From positions 1 to 64,000 of the forward strand of contig CAYXVF010000013.1 of assembly GCA_964468125.1 (NCBI GenBank): a stretch of 64,000 nt of DNA, in the 5' to 3' direction. The notes beneath the pieces are model-generated. The model saw only the letters and a program-made list of their open reading frames with translations. It made no database searches and was not told the DNA's origin. The translations under genes and the position numbers were made by a program. This DNA comes from CAYXVF01 sp964468125 (GTDB lineage Bacteria; Myxococcota; XYA12-FULL-58-9; CAYXVF01). Each line of letters starts with the position of its first letter. The first letter of the stretch is position 1. Below are positions 1-9,466 of the stretch, in pieces.

Positions 1-1738
1 ACGACGCAACTTTGAGCCTTCCCTACGACTCCACCGTCGCCATTGCCGGCGGTGCGAATCTGGCCTCACCCCGGGTGCAGCCGGTGGAGATGGCACGCGA
101 CGGCGGACCCTCGGCGTGAAGCTACCGGCTGCCGCAGCCGACGGTCGTGTTAAAAGAGTTCACCGTCTCCGACGCGCACTCCGGCACGACCTCCCGCCAG
201 ACCTTCGTGTACCGAAACGGCTACTACGACAGCGACGACAATCAGTTCAACGGCTTTCAAGATGTCGAAGTCCACACCCCGGACGATGGCACGATGGAGG
301 CGGGCGTCACGGCCAACGTCTTCGACGTGGGCGACACCGACCGCTATTTCAAAGGCAAGCTCGTCTCGTCGTGGGTTACGAGCAACGGTCGCGCGCTCAG
401 CTTTACCTCGACCGTCTTTGACGACTGTCCGCTAGAGGACTGAGCGCGCTCTCGCCGCCCGTGCGCTTAGTCTGCCCGCTCGAAATCGCAGTCGAGCACC
501 GCGAAGGTGCCGACCCCTCCGAGTGGGTCGTGACGCGCACGACCCATGCCTACGACGTGTTCGGCAACACCACCCGCGTGCACAATGAAGGTGTCGTCTC
601 CCGCGGCGGAGCCGGCTGCGGTGTCTGCGAGCGTGAGACCCCGCAAGGCGAGCCCTGCGGACTGCAGTGCACCGGCGATGAGCTCATCACTGACACCGAG
701 TTTGCAACCCCGGACGCCGCGAGCCACCCGTGGATTTTGCGCATGCCCTACCGCGTGCAGACCCGCACCGTGGATGGCCGAGGGTTTGCGACGCTGTTTG
801 GCTACGACGACCGCTACCTTCTCCTCACCTCCGAAACGCTCACCGGATTCGAAGGCCCCGAAGGCGCCTAAACGCTGCGCAAAGAAGTCGGCTACCACCC
901 GGTGCTCGAGCTCGTCACTTCGGCCAGCAACTGGCTGCGGATGCAAAACGACGCGGTGGTCTCGTCCCGAGCCACAACGTCCTTTGGCTATTCTCAATAC
1001 GGCGAGCTCACCGCCATCGCGGCGCCGGGTGACTCGTTGTCCGAGCCCACCACGCGCTACACGTATCTCTTGCAGTCTCCCGTCAGCCGCGTCGTCGAAC
1101 AAACGCGCTCGCAAGCCGACGGCCCCTTCGACCTCGAATCGGTCCAGTGCTTCGATGGCCGCGGCACGACCTATCGCCCTTTGGAAACCCTCGTCTACGA
1201 CCCCATCGACAACGAGCCCGCGAGCCCGCACTTTAGCACCCTGCGCCGCTCCCGCGTCGATGGTCTCGGCCGCACGGTCGCCATCAGCCGCATCGTGGAC
1301 GCCGCCGAGCCTGAGGTGACGATCACCGTCACTTACGATGCATTAGGGCGTCTGCCCGGCCTGAGCGATGGCCTCGGCTACACCAAGACGCAGAGTTACG
1401 ACCTCGCGAACCGCATCACCGAAGAGCGCGACCCCGACCGCGGCGTGTGCACCTATGCCTACGACGACACGGACAACCTGCTCACCCGCACCGACGCCCG
1501 AGGTGGGGTCACCGAGTGGAGCTACGACGCCGCGAGCCGACCGCATGACCGCGACCACGCTCCCCACCGGGCGGGTTATCGATGGTCACCGAGGTCGTCG
1601 ACAACCTGGCTCACTCACCGGGCACCCCATCCGCCGACGCCGAGTACACCTACGACGCCGCCTACCGTCTCATCGAAGCCTATTTCGAGCGGGGACGACG
1701 GTAGCTCGCGACGGAGCCTTCCTACCAAGGGGGCCTAG
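1..1738 (+). pseudogene. Broken TcdB/SpvB-like toxin-complex (Rhs/YD-repeat) gene, 5' end outside window
   Basis: Successive reading frames encode one continuous Tc-toxin B-component/SpvB-like protein. A segment around 123-443 reads like the TcdB middle domain (YRNGYYDSDDNQFNGFQDV). Frame 2 (461-1540) continues with YD/Rhs-type repeats such as VTYDALGR, YAYDDTDNLLTRTD and WSYDAASR. The frame is broken by an in-frame TGA at 117-119, a frameshift near 443-461, an in-frame TAA at 869-871, and frame changes near 1545 and 1600-1640 (AEYTYDAAYRLIEA is in a third frame). Similarity resumes immediately after each lesion, so this is a decayed gene and not several small genes. TcB/TcC-type proteins normally form a shell around a secreted toxin; none is made here. 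The family call is from motif recognition; the upstream part lies outside the window. Confidence 0.8.
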
Positions 1739-1852
1739 ACCTGCCGACGTGCCGCAGAACATGCCGCACGCCTAGATTGACCCGAACGCACGGCATCGAC
1801 TCGCCCACCTTCCGGCTTGCTTCGGGCTGCGGGGGCATGCTGGGGTGCGGCG

Positions 1853-2242
1853 ATGCACAGGGGATCGTGTTTGTGTGGAGCGGTTCGTTTTGAAGTCAGG
1901 GCCGAGCTCCGTCCGCCGGATGCATGTCATTGTTCAAAGTGCCGTCGCTGGACCGGCCACTTCTACGCGAGTACCGACGTTCCGCGCGACGCGCTCACCG
2001 TCTTCGGCGAGGACCACGTGCGCTGGTATGCGTCGTCCAAAAAGGTCCGTCGCGGCTTCTGCGGGACCTGTGGGTCTTCGCTGTTCTTTGATCCCATAGA
2101 TCGTCAGAAGCACGACTGGATTTCGGTTTCGATGGGCGCGCTCGAGCCTCCAACGGGTGTCCAGATAGCCGTTCACATTTTTGTCGACGACAAGGGCGAC
2201 TACTACGAGATCAAAGACGGTGTTCCGCAAAATCGGCAGTGA
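1853..2242 (+). CDS. GFA/CENP-V family zinc-binding protein
   Basis: A 129-residue protein with the complete cysteine pattern of the glutathione-dependent formaldehyde-activating (GFA) fold: GSCLCGAVRF near the N-terminus, CHCSKCRRWTG about 20 residues later, and GFCGTCGSSLFFD in the second half. These residues bind two zinc ions in characterised members. The start at 1853 (MHRGSCLCG) is preferred to the in-frame codon at 1817 because GFA proteins begin just before this motif. Most family members have no proven formaldehyde activity, so the substrate is unknown. The gene stands alone between two pseudogenes, with no obvious operon partner. Confidence 0.85.
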   Translation: MHRGSCLCGAVRFEVRAELRPPDACHCSKCRRWTGHFYASTDVPRDALTVFGEDHVRWYASSKKVRRGFCGTCGSSLFFDPIDRQKHDWISVSMGALEPPTGVQIAVHIFVDDKGDYYEIKDGVPQNRQ

Positions 2243-2276
2243 TTCGGTCTGCTCGAGCGCTGTTGCGTCGGCGGAG

Positions 2277-2447
2277 ATGGAGCTCGTGTCGCTCGTCATC
2301 GTCGCCAATCAGACCGGCTGCGTCTGCGAGCCGCCGAAATCGACGGGCTCGACCGCGGCGGCGGTCGGCGGGGCAACAGCCGTCATGCTCGCTGAACAGG
2401 CCGCGCAGCAACAACAACGACAGCAGCAGCAGCAACGACCGCAGTAG
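2277..2447 (+). CDS. Possible small protein with glutamine-rich tail
   Basis: A possible 56-residue product follows the GFA gene. It has a hydrophobic start (MELVSLVIVANQ), a CVCEPP motif, a Gly/Ala-rich stretch (GGATAVMLAEQAA) and a C-terminal run of glutamines with one arginine interruption, encoded by CAA/CAG codons. The hydrophobic and amphipathic composition looks more protein-like than the other frames here. There is no clear ribosome-binding site and no family was recognised. It could equally be a chance frame or the tail of a decayed gene. Confidence 0.25.
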   Translation: MELVSLVIVANQTGCVCEPPKSTGSTAAAVGGATAVMLAEQAAQQQQRQQQQQRPQ

Positions 2448-2516
2448 AGGCGTACACGTCGGGGACGACATGCGCGAAACGGTTGAGCCAGGCGCCAGGG
2501 CGGCTAAGCTCGCTCC

Positions 2517-2993
2517 ATGGGTGCCCTGCCCGGCGAGCTGCCGCTTCTGCTGCCCCGGACCCCCACCGCGCGCAACGAAGCGCTCGGAGTTGCGGCGTGG
2601 GTGCTGGACGAACCGGAGGGCTTCGCCCTGTTCGAGTGGGCCCTCGCACGGGGGTGGACCGTCGAATCCGCACGAAATCTCCTGTTGATGCTCATGGTGC
2701 TGTTCGAGAACGTGCACCTATTCAACAGCCGATCGGAGACGCGCTCGGCGTTTCGCATGTCCCCGCTGCGAAGCCCGGTGTTGATGGTGGGAATCGTCAC
2801 CGCATTCTAGCTCCACGTCGCGATGACCTATCTGCCCTTCGGCAACGCGTTGCTCGCAACCGAGCCGATCGACGGCAGCATTTGGCTTCGTTTGCTCGCC
2901 CTCAGTCTCCCGATCTTGTTTGCGATGGAGTTGCACAAACTCTCCTGGAATTTGCGTCAGCGCAAGACACGCGGCTCGGCCACCAAGGCCTGA
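2517..2993 (+). pseudogene. C-terminal remnant of a cation-transporting P-type ATPase
   Basis: The translation corresponds to the last membrane segments (about TM7-TM10) of a cation P-type ATPase: SARNLLLLMVLFEN-like helix (here SARNLLLMLMVLFENVHLFN), then SRSETRSAFRMSPLRSPVLM, a stop at 2808-2810, and, still in frame, LHVAMTYLPFGNALL and WLRLLALSLPILFAMELHKL, ending at 2991-2993. The catalytic DKTGT and nucleotide-binding parts are absent upstream, so only about 150 of roughly 800-900 residues remain, and an in-frame TAG interrupts even those. It ends 10 bp from the convergent RND gene. The family assignment rests on the characteristic NSRSE region and membrane pattern. Confidence 0.7.
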
Positions 2994-3003
2994 GCGCGAC
3001 GGC

Positions 3004-5583
3004 TCACCCGCGATGCGACGCCTCTTCGTCCGTGTCGCTCGTGGCGGTAGGCCGCAAGCGCCGGAACGCGACGAGCGCGCTCGGAAGCACCCAGAGCCCC
3101 GCGACCCAGGTGCCGGCGAGGCCGATGAGCATGGTCCGGCCAAAGCTGCGCATCGCGCCGTGCTCGGCGAGGAGAAGCGCCGCGAAGCCGACTCCGGTGG
3201 TGAGCGTCGAAAGGGAGACGGCGAGCCCCGTGCGCGAGACGACGGTGCACAGGGTTGCTCCCTCCTCCCGGCTGCGGTGGACCAGGTGCACGCCCGAGTC
3301 GGCCCCGATCCCGAGGATGATCGGCAGCACCACCACGTTTGCCGCGTTGAAGGGTAAATCGAAAACGGCCATCGTTCCGAGCATCCAACCGAGACCGAGG
3401 GTCACCGGGACGAGCGCCAAGAGTGCATCGAGCAGCCGGCGAAGGTCCGCCCACACCACGAGAAACACCAAAACAAAGGCTAAAAGCGTCGCGCGACGAA
3501 ACCCGTCGACGATCAGCTGGGCGTTGCGATGGAGGGTGAGCCCAGGTCCCCCCGCCCTCGACTCGACCGTCGCGACCTCCTTCAAGAACCGCTCCGCGCG
3601 CGCTGGATTCCAAAAGTCACCGGCAGGATAGGCGTAGACCGCGTAGCTCGTGCCGTCTCGCGACATCAGACGGTGCCGCAGGGGTTCGGGCAAGACAACC
3701 GGCTCCTCCTCCACGAGCATCTCCGCCGCCTCGACGACCCTCGCGCGAAACCCCGGAAGGGCGGCGAGCCAGCCCTTCCAGCGCGCTCGACCCTCAGAGT
3801 CCAAGTTGCGTAGGGTTTTCGCGAGCGCGGCGAGCGGTTCGGCGACGGTCCTGCCCTCGGTGCCTGTGAGCTGCAAGACCGTTGCGAGCTGCTGAAGCGT
3901 CGTACCCAATGCCTCCGGCGACTCCTTCACGTCGTCTTCCGGGACGGGTTTCGCCGGGGTCTTCTTCGCTCGCCCCAACGCGTCACGGTCGACGGTGTCC
4001 GGAAGCAAATCGGACGGTGTCTCAACCCGCCCGACACTCTCGAGCTCGCGAAAGCCCGCGGCGAGTCGGCGGGCCTCCTCCAACGAGTCGACCTCGACCA
4101 TCGCGTAGAACGGTGTCTGACTCGAATCCTCGAGTGCGGCAAGGCCGCGGGCAGACTCAGTGGCGCTCGGCAAAAAATCGTGGTGGCGCGGATTGAAACG
4201 CAACTCATTGGCCACAGCGCCGACGGCGAGAAGCGCAAGCAGCGCCGCCGCCAAAATGGGCCACCTCGCCCGCTCGATCACGCGCTCCATCCACGCGCCC
4301 AAAGGCGTGGCGGTCGCGACTAAGGTCCTTCCGTCGAGTGCGTTCCCCACGACCATCAGCGCCGGCATCGCGATGAGCGTGAGCGCCCACATCACCGCCA
4401 GGCCGAAGGTGCTCGTCCACCCCATCTGCGCGAATGCCGTAAATTCGGTAGTCGTGACCGTGGTGAAGGCGAGAATGCTCGTGAGCGCTCCGATGGTGAG
4501 CGGCGCGAGGGCGAGGCGCCAGCCGGTCTGCGTCGCCAGGAGGGGCGCCTCGGACTCCCGAGCTTCGAGACTTCGAGCGAGAAGGTGGATCGCAAAATCG
4601 ATCCCGAGGCCCATCAAGACCGCGGTGAAGTTCGCGGTTACGAGATTCTGAGTCCCAAAGACCAGGGCGATGAAGCCGTAGGACCAAACGATGGCGAAAG
4701 CCATGGGGATCACCGCGAGGAGTGCGCGGCGCACCGAGCGAAAAGCGACGAGGAGCACCAGCAGGATCCCCACCGCCGTACCGATACCTGAGCGCACGAT
4801 CCCGGAGCGGATCACGTCGCGCTCGTCGACGCTCACCGCATCACTCCCGGTCACGAACGCGCGCACTGGTTCGGTCACACTCGCGTCTCGCGCCGCACGA
4901 ATCGCTTCGATGATCGGGCTTTGAGCCTCGACCGTGTCCGATTCGAGCTCCGCATGGACGAGAACCAAGTGGTAGTCGCCGGCCACGATGAAGCCGGCTT
5001 CGTCCACTTCCGCCGGGCGCTCCGCGCGTTCTTGCCACCAGCGTTCGATCCACGCCTCCCCGGACAGATAGGCATCGAGCACCAACAGCGCCCGTGCGAC
5101 CTCATCGGCGCGCTCGGGCTCCAATCCGCCAAGCGCGCTGGGGCCCAAACCCGCCAGCAAGGGTCCGAGCCGTCCCGCTTCGAGGGCCGTACGATGCTCC
5201 TGGAGCGCGCGGATCAACTCTGGTGTCGCCGCGAAGCGCAGAAGGCTCGACGCGATGGGGTCGATGATCGCCCTCACGCGGCCCCGGAAGCGCAAATCCT
5301 GTTCGAGGGTCTCGACAAAACCACGAACTGCATCGCGCCTAGCGGCGGGGTCCGCTCCCTCGAAGACCACGAGTACAGGCTCCGAGGCCGGGAAGCGTCG
5401 GTCGATTCTGTAGCGGATCTGTTGGCTCGGATGGCTCTCATCCACGAGCGCTCGACGGGAGGAGGTGACATCGAGTCGACCGACCGGCAGAGCGGCCAGC
5501 GCCGTGAGGACCACGGTAAGCGCGAGGGTCAGTCGCGGGTGGGTCGTGATCCAGCCGATCACGCGCTTGCTCAGAGTCGCCAT
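3004..5583 (-). CDS. RND superfamily exporter, MMPL/HpnN-like
   Basis: An 859-residue inner-membrane protein with the duplicated RND layout: TM1 near residues 14-34, a large periplasmic loop, five helices to about residue 415, TM7 near 440-460, a second large loop, and five helices to about 840. Each half carries the proton-relay type motif in its helix bundle, MGLGIDFAIHLLAR and LGIGADSGVHLVHR, which place an Asp in the membrane as in MMPL/HpnN proteins. These export lipids or hydrophobic compounds across the inner membrane or to the outer membrane. It lies 45 bp downstream of an Omp85-type barrel gene on the same strand, so a joint role in envelope lipid export is plausible. The substrate is unknown. 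Confidence 0.85.
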   Translation of the reverse strand: MATLSKRVIGWITTHPRLTLALTVVLTALAALPVGRLDVTSSRRALVDESHPSQQIRYRIDRRFPASEPVLVVFEGADPAARRDAVRGFVETLEQDLRFRGRVRAIIDPIASSLLRFAATPELIRALQEHRTALEAGRLGPLLAGLGPSALGGLEPERADEVARALLVLDAYLSGEAWIERWWQERAERPAEVDEAGFIVAGDYHLVLVHAELESDTVEAQSPIIEAIRAARDASVTEPVRAFVTGSDAVSVDERDVIRSGIVRSGIGTAVGILLVLLVAFRSVRRALLAVIPMAFAIVWSYGFIALVFGTQNLVTANFTAVLMGLGIDFAIHLLARSLEARESEAPLLATQTGWRLALAPLTIGALTSILAFTTVTTTEFTAFAQMGWTSTFGLAVMWALTLIAMPALMVVGNALDGRTLVATATPLGAWMERVIERARWPILAAALLALLAVGAVANELRFNPRHHDFLPSATESARGLAALEDSSQTPFYAMVEVDSLEEARRLAAGFRELESVGRVETPSDLLPDTVDRDALGRAKKTPAKPVPEDDVKESPEALGTTLQQLATVLQLTGTEGRTVAEPLAALAKTLRNLDSEGRARWKGWLAALPGFRARVVEAAEMLVEEEPVVLPEPLRHRLMSRDGTSYAVYAYPAGDFWNPARAERFLKEVATVESRAGGPGLTLHRNAQLIVDGFRRATLLAFVLVFLVVWADLRRLLDALLALVPVTLGLGWMLGTMAVFDLPFNAANVVVLPIILGIGADSGVHLVHRSREEGATLCTVVSRTGLAVSLSTLTTGVGFAALLLAEHGAMRSFGRTMLIGLAGTWVAGLWVLPSALVAFRRLRPTATSDTDEEASHRG

Positions 5584-5628
5584 AGAACCCGTGTTGGCTA
5601 CACCGGAGCCGCCCGTTGGGCAATCAAG

Positions 5629-6819
5629 CTAGAACGCTTCGGAGCGGCCGAAGATGATCGCGAGGTCGCCCTCGTCGCTCAGGCCAAAGTCGAGACGGAC
5701 CATCGTTCTCTTCTTCACATCGACCAGAGCCCGCAGGCCACCGCCAAAGACGTAGGTGAACTGTCCCGGGCCGCCACTGCCGTTCGGTCCCGCAACATTC
5801 GCAACCCCCGCGAACGCGGTGGCGTTGATCCGCCAAAAGAGCGGCATGCGGTATTCCGCCTGGGCGCTGGTGATGTAGTTGTCGCGGTAGCGCCCACGAT
5901 AGTAGCCGCGCATCTGGTAGGGGCCGCCGAGCCTCGGCAAGGCTTGAAAAGGCGCGTTGCCGTTCACGTATTCGCCGTAGACCTGTAGCGCGAGGATGTG
6001 CGGGCGCCGCTCGTCCCACCAGGGGATCTCGGGTCGAAAGGTCCGAAAGTAGGCGCGGCCGTCAAAGCGAACGGTGTTGAAGGTGAGATCGGCGGTTCCG
6101 AGCGCTTCGGGAAAGGCAAGATAGGTGACGTTTAGGTACCGGCCACGCGTGGCCGAAAACTCAGAGTCTCGGTTGTCGTAGGTAAGGACCGCACCAATGC
6201 CATTCAATAGCTCGCCCGAGCTGCCGGGCACCGGACCACCGTCGAGGTAGCCCACGTCATCCGGGAAACTCTCGGAGTCCGCGACGTCCAAGACGTTCAG
6301 TCGGTCGAGCTCGTGACGAATTCCGACGAATAGATTGTCCACCAGTTGATACTCGAACTCGGTGGTGGCGGTGACCCGTTGCTCGATGAAGTCCTGCACC
6401 GTGGTCGGCGCCTCGTTCCCGAGGCCGTAGAAGCGGTCAGGGAAGTAGCGAAACTCGTAGCGTCCGAATAGGGCGAAGGTGGAGTCGGCAAAGAAGATCC
6501 GGGGCTCGAGGGTGGTCACGAGCTGGTTGCGAACGGTGTAAGCGGCACGCAGCGCAATGCTCGACGGCCGGGTCTCGGGTGTCTCGGCGAGAAACCACGA
6601 ATATAGCACGAGTGCGCCGAAGCCGAGGCTCGTCTCCCTCGTGGAAAAGGGTGCCGCACCGCCGATCCAGCTCGAGCGATAAGGGTCCTCCTCTTCTTCG
6701 ACCTCGGCGCGAGCCTCCGCCGGCACCTCTTCCGAAGCGAAGCCCGTCGCCGGCGCCAGGAGCAAGTCGCCGAGGAGGAAGGCGGATACAGTCAGAAGTG
6801 GGGCAGACGGCTTTGGCAC
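5629..6819 (-). CDS. BamA/TamA (Omp85)-family outer-membrane barrel without POTRA domains
   Basis: A 396-residue protein with an N-terminal signal peptide (hydrophobic residues about 8-28) and then alternating beta-strand sequence to the end. The loop-6 type motif QMRGYYRGRYRDN, followed by AQAEYRMPLFW, is characteristic of Omp85/surface-antigen barrels. The chain ends in phenylalanine, as beta-signal sequences do. There is room for only a short acidic linker before the barrel, so POTRA domains are absent and the protein probably does not act as a full BamA. Start is a GTG at 6819. It is the first gene of an operon with the RND transporter; the sulfotransferase gene diverges 50 bp away. Confidence 0.8.
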   Translation of the reverse strand: MPKPSAPLLTVSAFLLGDLLLAPATGFASEEVPAEARAEVEEEEDPYRSSWIGGAAPFSTRETSLGFGALVLYSWFLAETPETRPSSIALRAAYTVRNQLVTTLEPRIFFADSTFALFGRYEFRYFPDRFYGLGNEAPTTVQDFIEQRVTATTEFEYQLVDNLFVGIRHELDRLNVLDVADSESFPDDVGYLDGGPVPGSSGELLNGIGAVLTYDNRDSEFSATRGRYLNVTYLAFPEALGTADLTFNTVRFDGRAYFRTFRPEIPWWDERRPHILALQVYGEYVNGNAPFQALPRLGGPYQMRGYYRGRYRDNYITSAQAEYRMPLFWRINATAFAGVANVAGPNGSGGPGQFTYVFGGGLRALVDVKKRTMVRLDFGLSDEGDLAIIFGRSEAF

Positions 6820-6869
6820 GGTGAAACGGCGATTGGCAATCGAGTGCGAGGTGGAGTAATTCAGGGCGC

Positions 6870-8021
6870 GTGTATCTGCATCTGAAGAACGTACCTACGC
6901 TGTTCACTCGTGGCAAGGCAGGGCGCAGGTCGCTGCGGCGTAGCCTATTACTCAGTGTCGGTAGCGTCGCGTTTTTAGTGCTCTACCTATTCCTCTTGTT
7001 CACGCGCGGAGTCGACCGCGTCTTCTACCCCAAGGCCCGGCGCGCGGCACCGGGAAACCCTTTATTTATCATGGCCACGCCCCGCTCGGGGAGCACGTAC
7101 TTGCATCACCTGCTCGCCATCGACGAAGCAACCTTCACCCATTATCGTCTCTATCACACGCTCTTCCCGTCCACCTGGATCAGCCGGGTCATCGGCGTTC
7201 TCTCACGTGTGGGCGGTGGAATGCGCCGGGGATTCGGGCGCCTACTCGCCCTCGCAAACTCGCAGATCATGTCCTACTGGGACTCGATCCACCCGGTCTC
7301 CCTAGACGGCGAGGAAGAGGACGAAGTCCTGTTCATCTACGCCCTCCACGCACCAACTTTTTTGATCTTCAATCCCTACGCGTCTCGAGAGCTCTGGTGG
7401 CTAGACGGTCTACCGCCAAAGATACGTGATCGCATCGCAGCGGACTACCGTGCGACCGTCGGGCGCCACGTCTACGCCCAGCGCGCCCAGGGCAAACGCA
7501 TGTTGGTGAAGAACGCGCACATCGCCAGCCGCCTGCAAATGACGCAGACCGCGTTCCCGGAGGCGAAGTACATTCACCTCGTCCGCGACCCGGTCCGCTC
7601 GGTTCCTTCCGCAGTCAGCCTCTACTACGCGGCGTGGAAGGTGCACTCGCCGGCGATCGCCTCGGACGATCCGGAGACCCGATCGATCGCGAACATGTTC
7701 ATCGAGCACTACCGCGCGCTGTGCTCCTTCGCGCGCACGCAACCAAAAGGGCAGGTCCTCAGGGTCTACTACGAAGAGCTCGTCGCCGATCCGGTGCGGG
7801 TCGTGGAGCAGATCTACGACTTCTTGGGCCACGAGCTCAGCCCGGAGGCGCGAGAGCGCCTGTTACAGACGACGCAGGCGCAACGCTCATTCAAGAGCGC
7901 GCACAAATACACCATCGAGGAATTCGGCCTCACCGCCGACGAGGTCCGAGACATGCTCGCCGAAGAGGTGCGCGAGCTCGGCTATGCGCCAGGGCCGTCG
8001 TCGAGCACCGGGTCGAGCTGA
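6870..8021 (+). CDS. Membrane-anchored sulfotransferase family protein
   Basis: A 383-residue protein. After a basic N-terminus comes one transmembrane helix (about residues 27-47), then the PAPS 5'-phosphosulfate-binding loop MATPRSGSTYLHHL (about residues 67-80). A later segment, YIHLVRDPVRSVPSA (about 230-245), matches the 3'-phosphate-binding region. These are features of the cytosolic-type sulfotransferase fold seen in bacterial sulfotransferase-3 proteins, which transfer sulfate from PAPS to hydroxyl groups of lipids, glycans or small molecules. The acceptor cannot be deduced. Start is a GTG at 6870, 50 bp from the divergent Omp85-type gene, so a shared regulatory region is likely. Confidence 0.85.
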   Translation: MYLHLKNVPTLFTRGKAGRRSLRRSLLLSVGSVAFLVLYLFLLFTRGVDRVFYPKARRAAPGNPLFIMATPRSGSTYLHHLLAIDEATFTHYRLYHTLFPSTWISRVIGVLSRVGGGMRRGFGRLLALANSQIMSYWDSIHPVSLDGEEEDEVLFIYALHAPTFLIFNPYASRELWWLDGLPPKIRDRIAADYRATVGRHVYAQRAQGKRMLVKNAHIASRLQMTQTAFPEAKYIHLVRDPVRSVPSAVSLYYAAWKVHSPAIASDDPETRSIANMFIEHYRALCSFARTQPKGQVLRVYYEELVADPVRVVEQIYDFLGHELSPEARERLLQTTQAQRSFKSAHKYTIEEFGLTADEVRDMLAEEVRELGYAPGPSSSTGSS

Positions 8022-8806
8022 CGCGCGGTCTGTATCCCAACGTAAATTCTCTGTGACGTGTCGAGAAAAGGGGTAGCCAACTTCCGGCCACCTCGTGTAC
8101 CACGTAGACACTCACTGAAACGGGGCCCGTCCCCACAATATGGAGCAAGCCTGAGTGCTAGCGAACTGGAGAGAACACACAGACAGCAACGATGGTGGCA
8201 TCGTGAGCATCTGCGTCGTTCGCTCGTTCGGACGGCCCGCCGCTCCATGCCTCTCATTTAGCTGAACAACTGAATCTAGAGCGCCAAATCCTCGAGCACG
8301 CTCGAAGGTTTTGGACCCGCTAAAAACAGGCGTCTCCTGGGCACCGGGCGTCAAAGCTCGGCTGTCGGGGAGAAACGTAGGACGACACTACCGGGGTGCA
8401 CCCGGGCGAGGTGTAGGCACCGGCCGCGTTAGCGGATAGTTGCGCGCTTCGTGGGCCACGCGCGTATGGCGGTCACTCGGGTGGGAGCGACCGAGGCGTG
8501 GCGCCTGTCACTCAGGGACACCACCAGCGCTCCGTGCGGGCGCCCCTGATGACATTGGGCCGGCCAGCTTGGCCGCCGATTCTCCATGCCGTCCGATGGC
8601 GGGTCGCAGCGACTCTCGGAGAGTCCATGCAGGGCCACATCGTCCCACTCTCGATGGCGGAGCGACCGATCACGAGGTCGCGATGCGAAGTGGAGGCATG
8701 CGCACTGGCCGGGAGAACGCCTCAACCCCGGGGAGCTTGCGCTTCCTAGTATTGCTCGACGGACGATCCGGAGCAGGAACGGGAGGAGGAGGGCGCGATT
8801 CGGTGG
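8022..8806. other. 785-bp stretch with no recognisable gene
   Basis: Several short open frames exist on both strands but none shows a recognisable domain, a plausible ribosome-binding site or protein-like composition; they are rich in Arg, Ser and Pro, as expected from non-coding frames in GC-rich DNA. No tRNA, strong terminator or repeat array was seen. It may be degraded coding sequence or long regulatory DNA. Confidence 0.5.
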
Positions 8807-9442
8807 CTAGACACGATGTGATTTCTCCTCGGACGTCGGGATGCGTCCCACGACGACAGCGCCGACCGCGATGAATGCGAGGGCCGCGGCTTTCGCCCAG
8901 AGCGGGAACGGCGCGAGAAGACCCAAATAGGCGGCGCTCGCAGACATCGTTGCGAGGGCGATGGTTTTCGCCTTCTTCGGCATAGTGCGGTTCTCCTGCC
9001 AGTCGCGCAGGGCCGGCCCGAAGCGAGGATGATCGAGCAACCACTTCTTCAACCGAGGCGAGCCGCGCGTAAAGCAGGCGAGCGCTGCGATCATCGGCCC
9101 GGTCGTGGGAATGCCCGGGAGCGCGACTCCCGCGAGGCCGACGCCCAGAAACAGCACTCCCGCCGCATTCCAGGCGACGCGACGCACCGCGGACCCAAAT
9201 CTACTCTCCTGCTTAGCTTGGGCTTCTGCGACCTCGGGGGCCTTCGGCGGCTCGGGCACGAGTCGCGTTGGGACACTCGGGGCGCGGTCACACCCCCCCG
9301 CGGCCCAGAGGCCCTGATCGCCGCGGTTCTGACGATGAGCAGGCTTCTTGGCGCGGCTCGGAGCAGGCTTCGAGGACGGCGGTTCAACGCCAGGCTCGAA
9401 TCGAGCCCGTGCCGCGTTTGGCTCCTTCAGGTGCGCTTCCAC
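8807..9442 (-). CDS. DUF454 (YbaN-like) small membrane protein
   Basis: The C-terminal 125 residues match the DUF454/YbaN family: a first helix GVLFLGVGLAGVALPGIPTTG, the conserved ACFTRGSPRLKKWLLDHPRFG stretch (split here by residues that differ between homologues), DWQENRTMPKKAKTIALA, and two closing helices. Family members are small inner-membrane proteins of unknown function. Here about 80 Pro/Ala/Arg-rich residues precede the domain, so the true start may lie further in, for example near the first helix, and the annotated start at 9442 is the longest choice. Nothing nearby suggests a role. Confidence 0.7.
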   Translation of the reverse strand: MEAHLKEPNAARARFEPGVEPPSSKPAPSRAKKPAHRQNRGDQGLWAAGGCDRAPSVPTRLVPEPPKAPEVAEAQAKQESRFGSAVRRVAWNAAGVLFLGVGLAGVALPGIPTTGPMIAALACFTRGSPRLKKWLLDHPRFGPALRDWQENRTMPKKAKTIALATMSASAAYLGLLAPFPLWAKAAALAFIAVGAVVVGRIPTSEEKSHRV

Positions 9443-9466
9443 CCTCGGTTGATCGGCACAAATGGG

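Noticed and set aside
467..1231. Long open frame on the minus strand opposite the toxin pseudogene
   Set aside because: Arg/Gly/Ala-rich shadow of the Rhs-like coding strand; no recognisable domain.
2395..2447. CAG-type repeat as a mobile or regulatory repeat
   Set aside because: Too short and imperfect; it is best seen as codons for a glutamine run or simple-sequence slippage.
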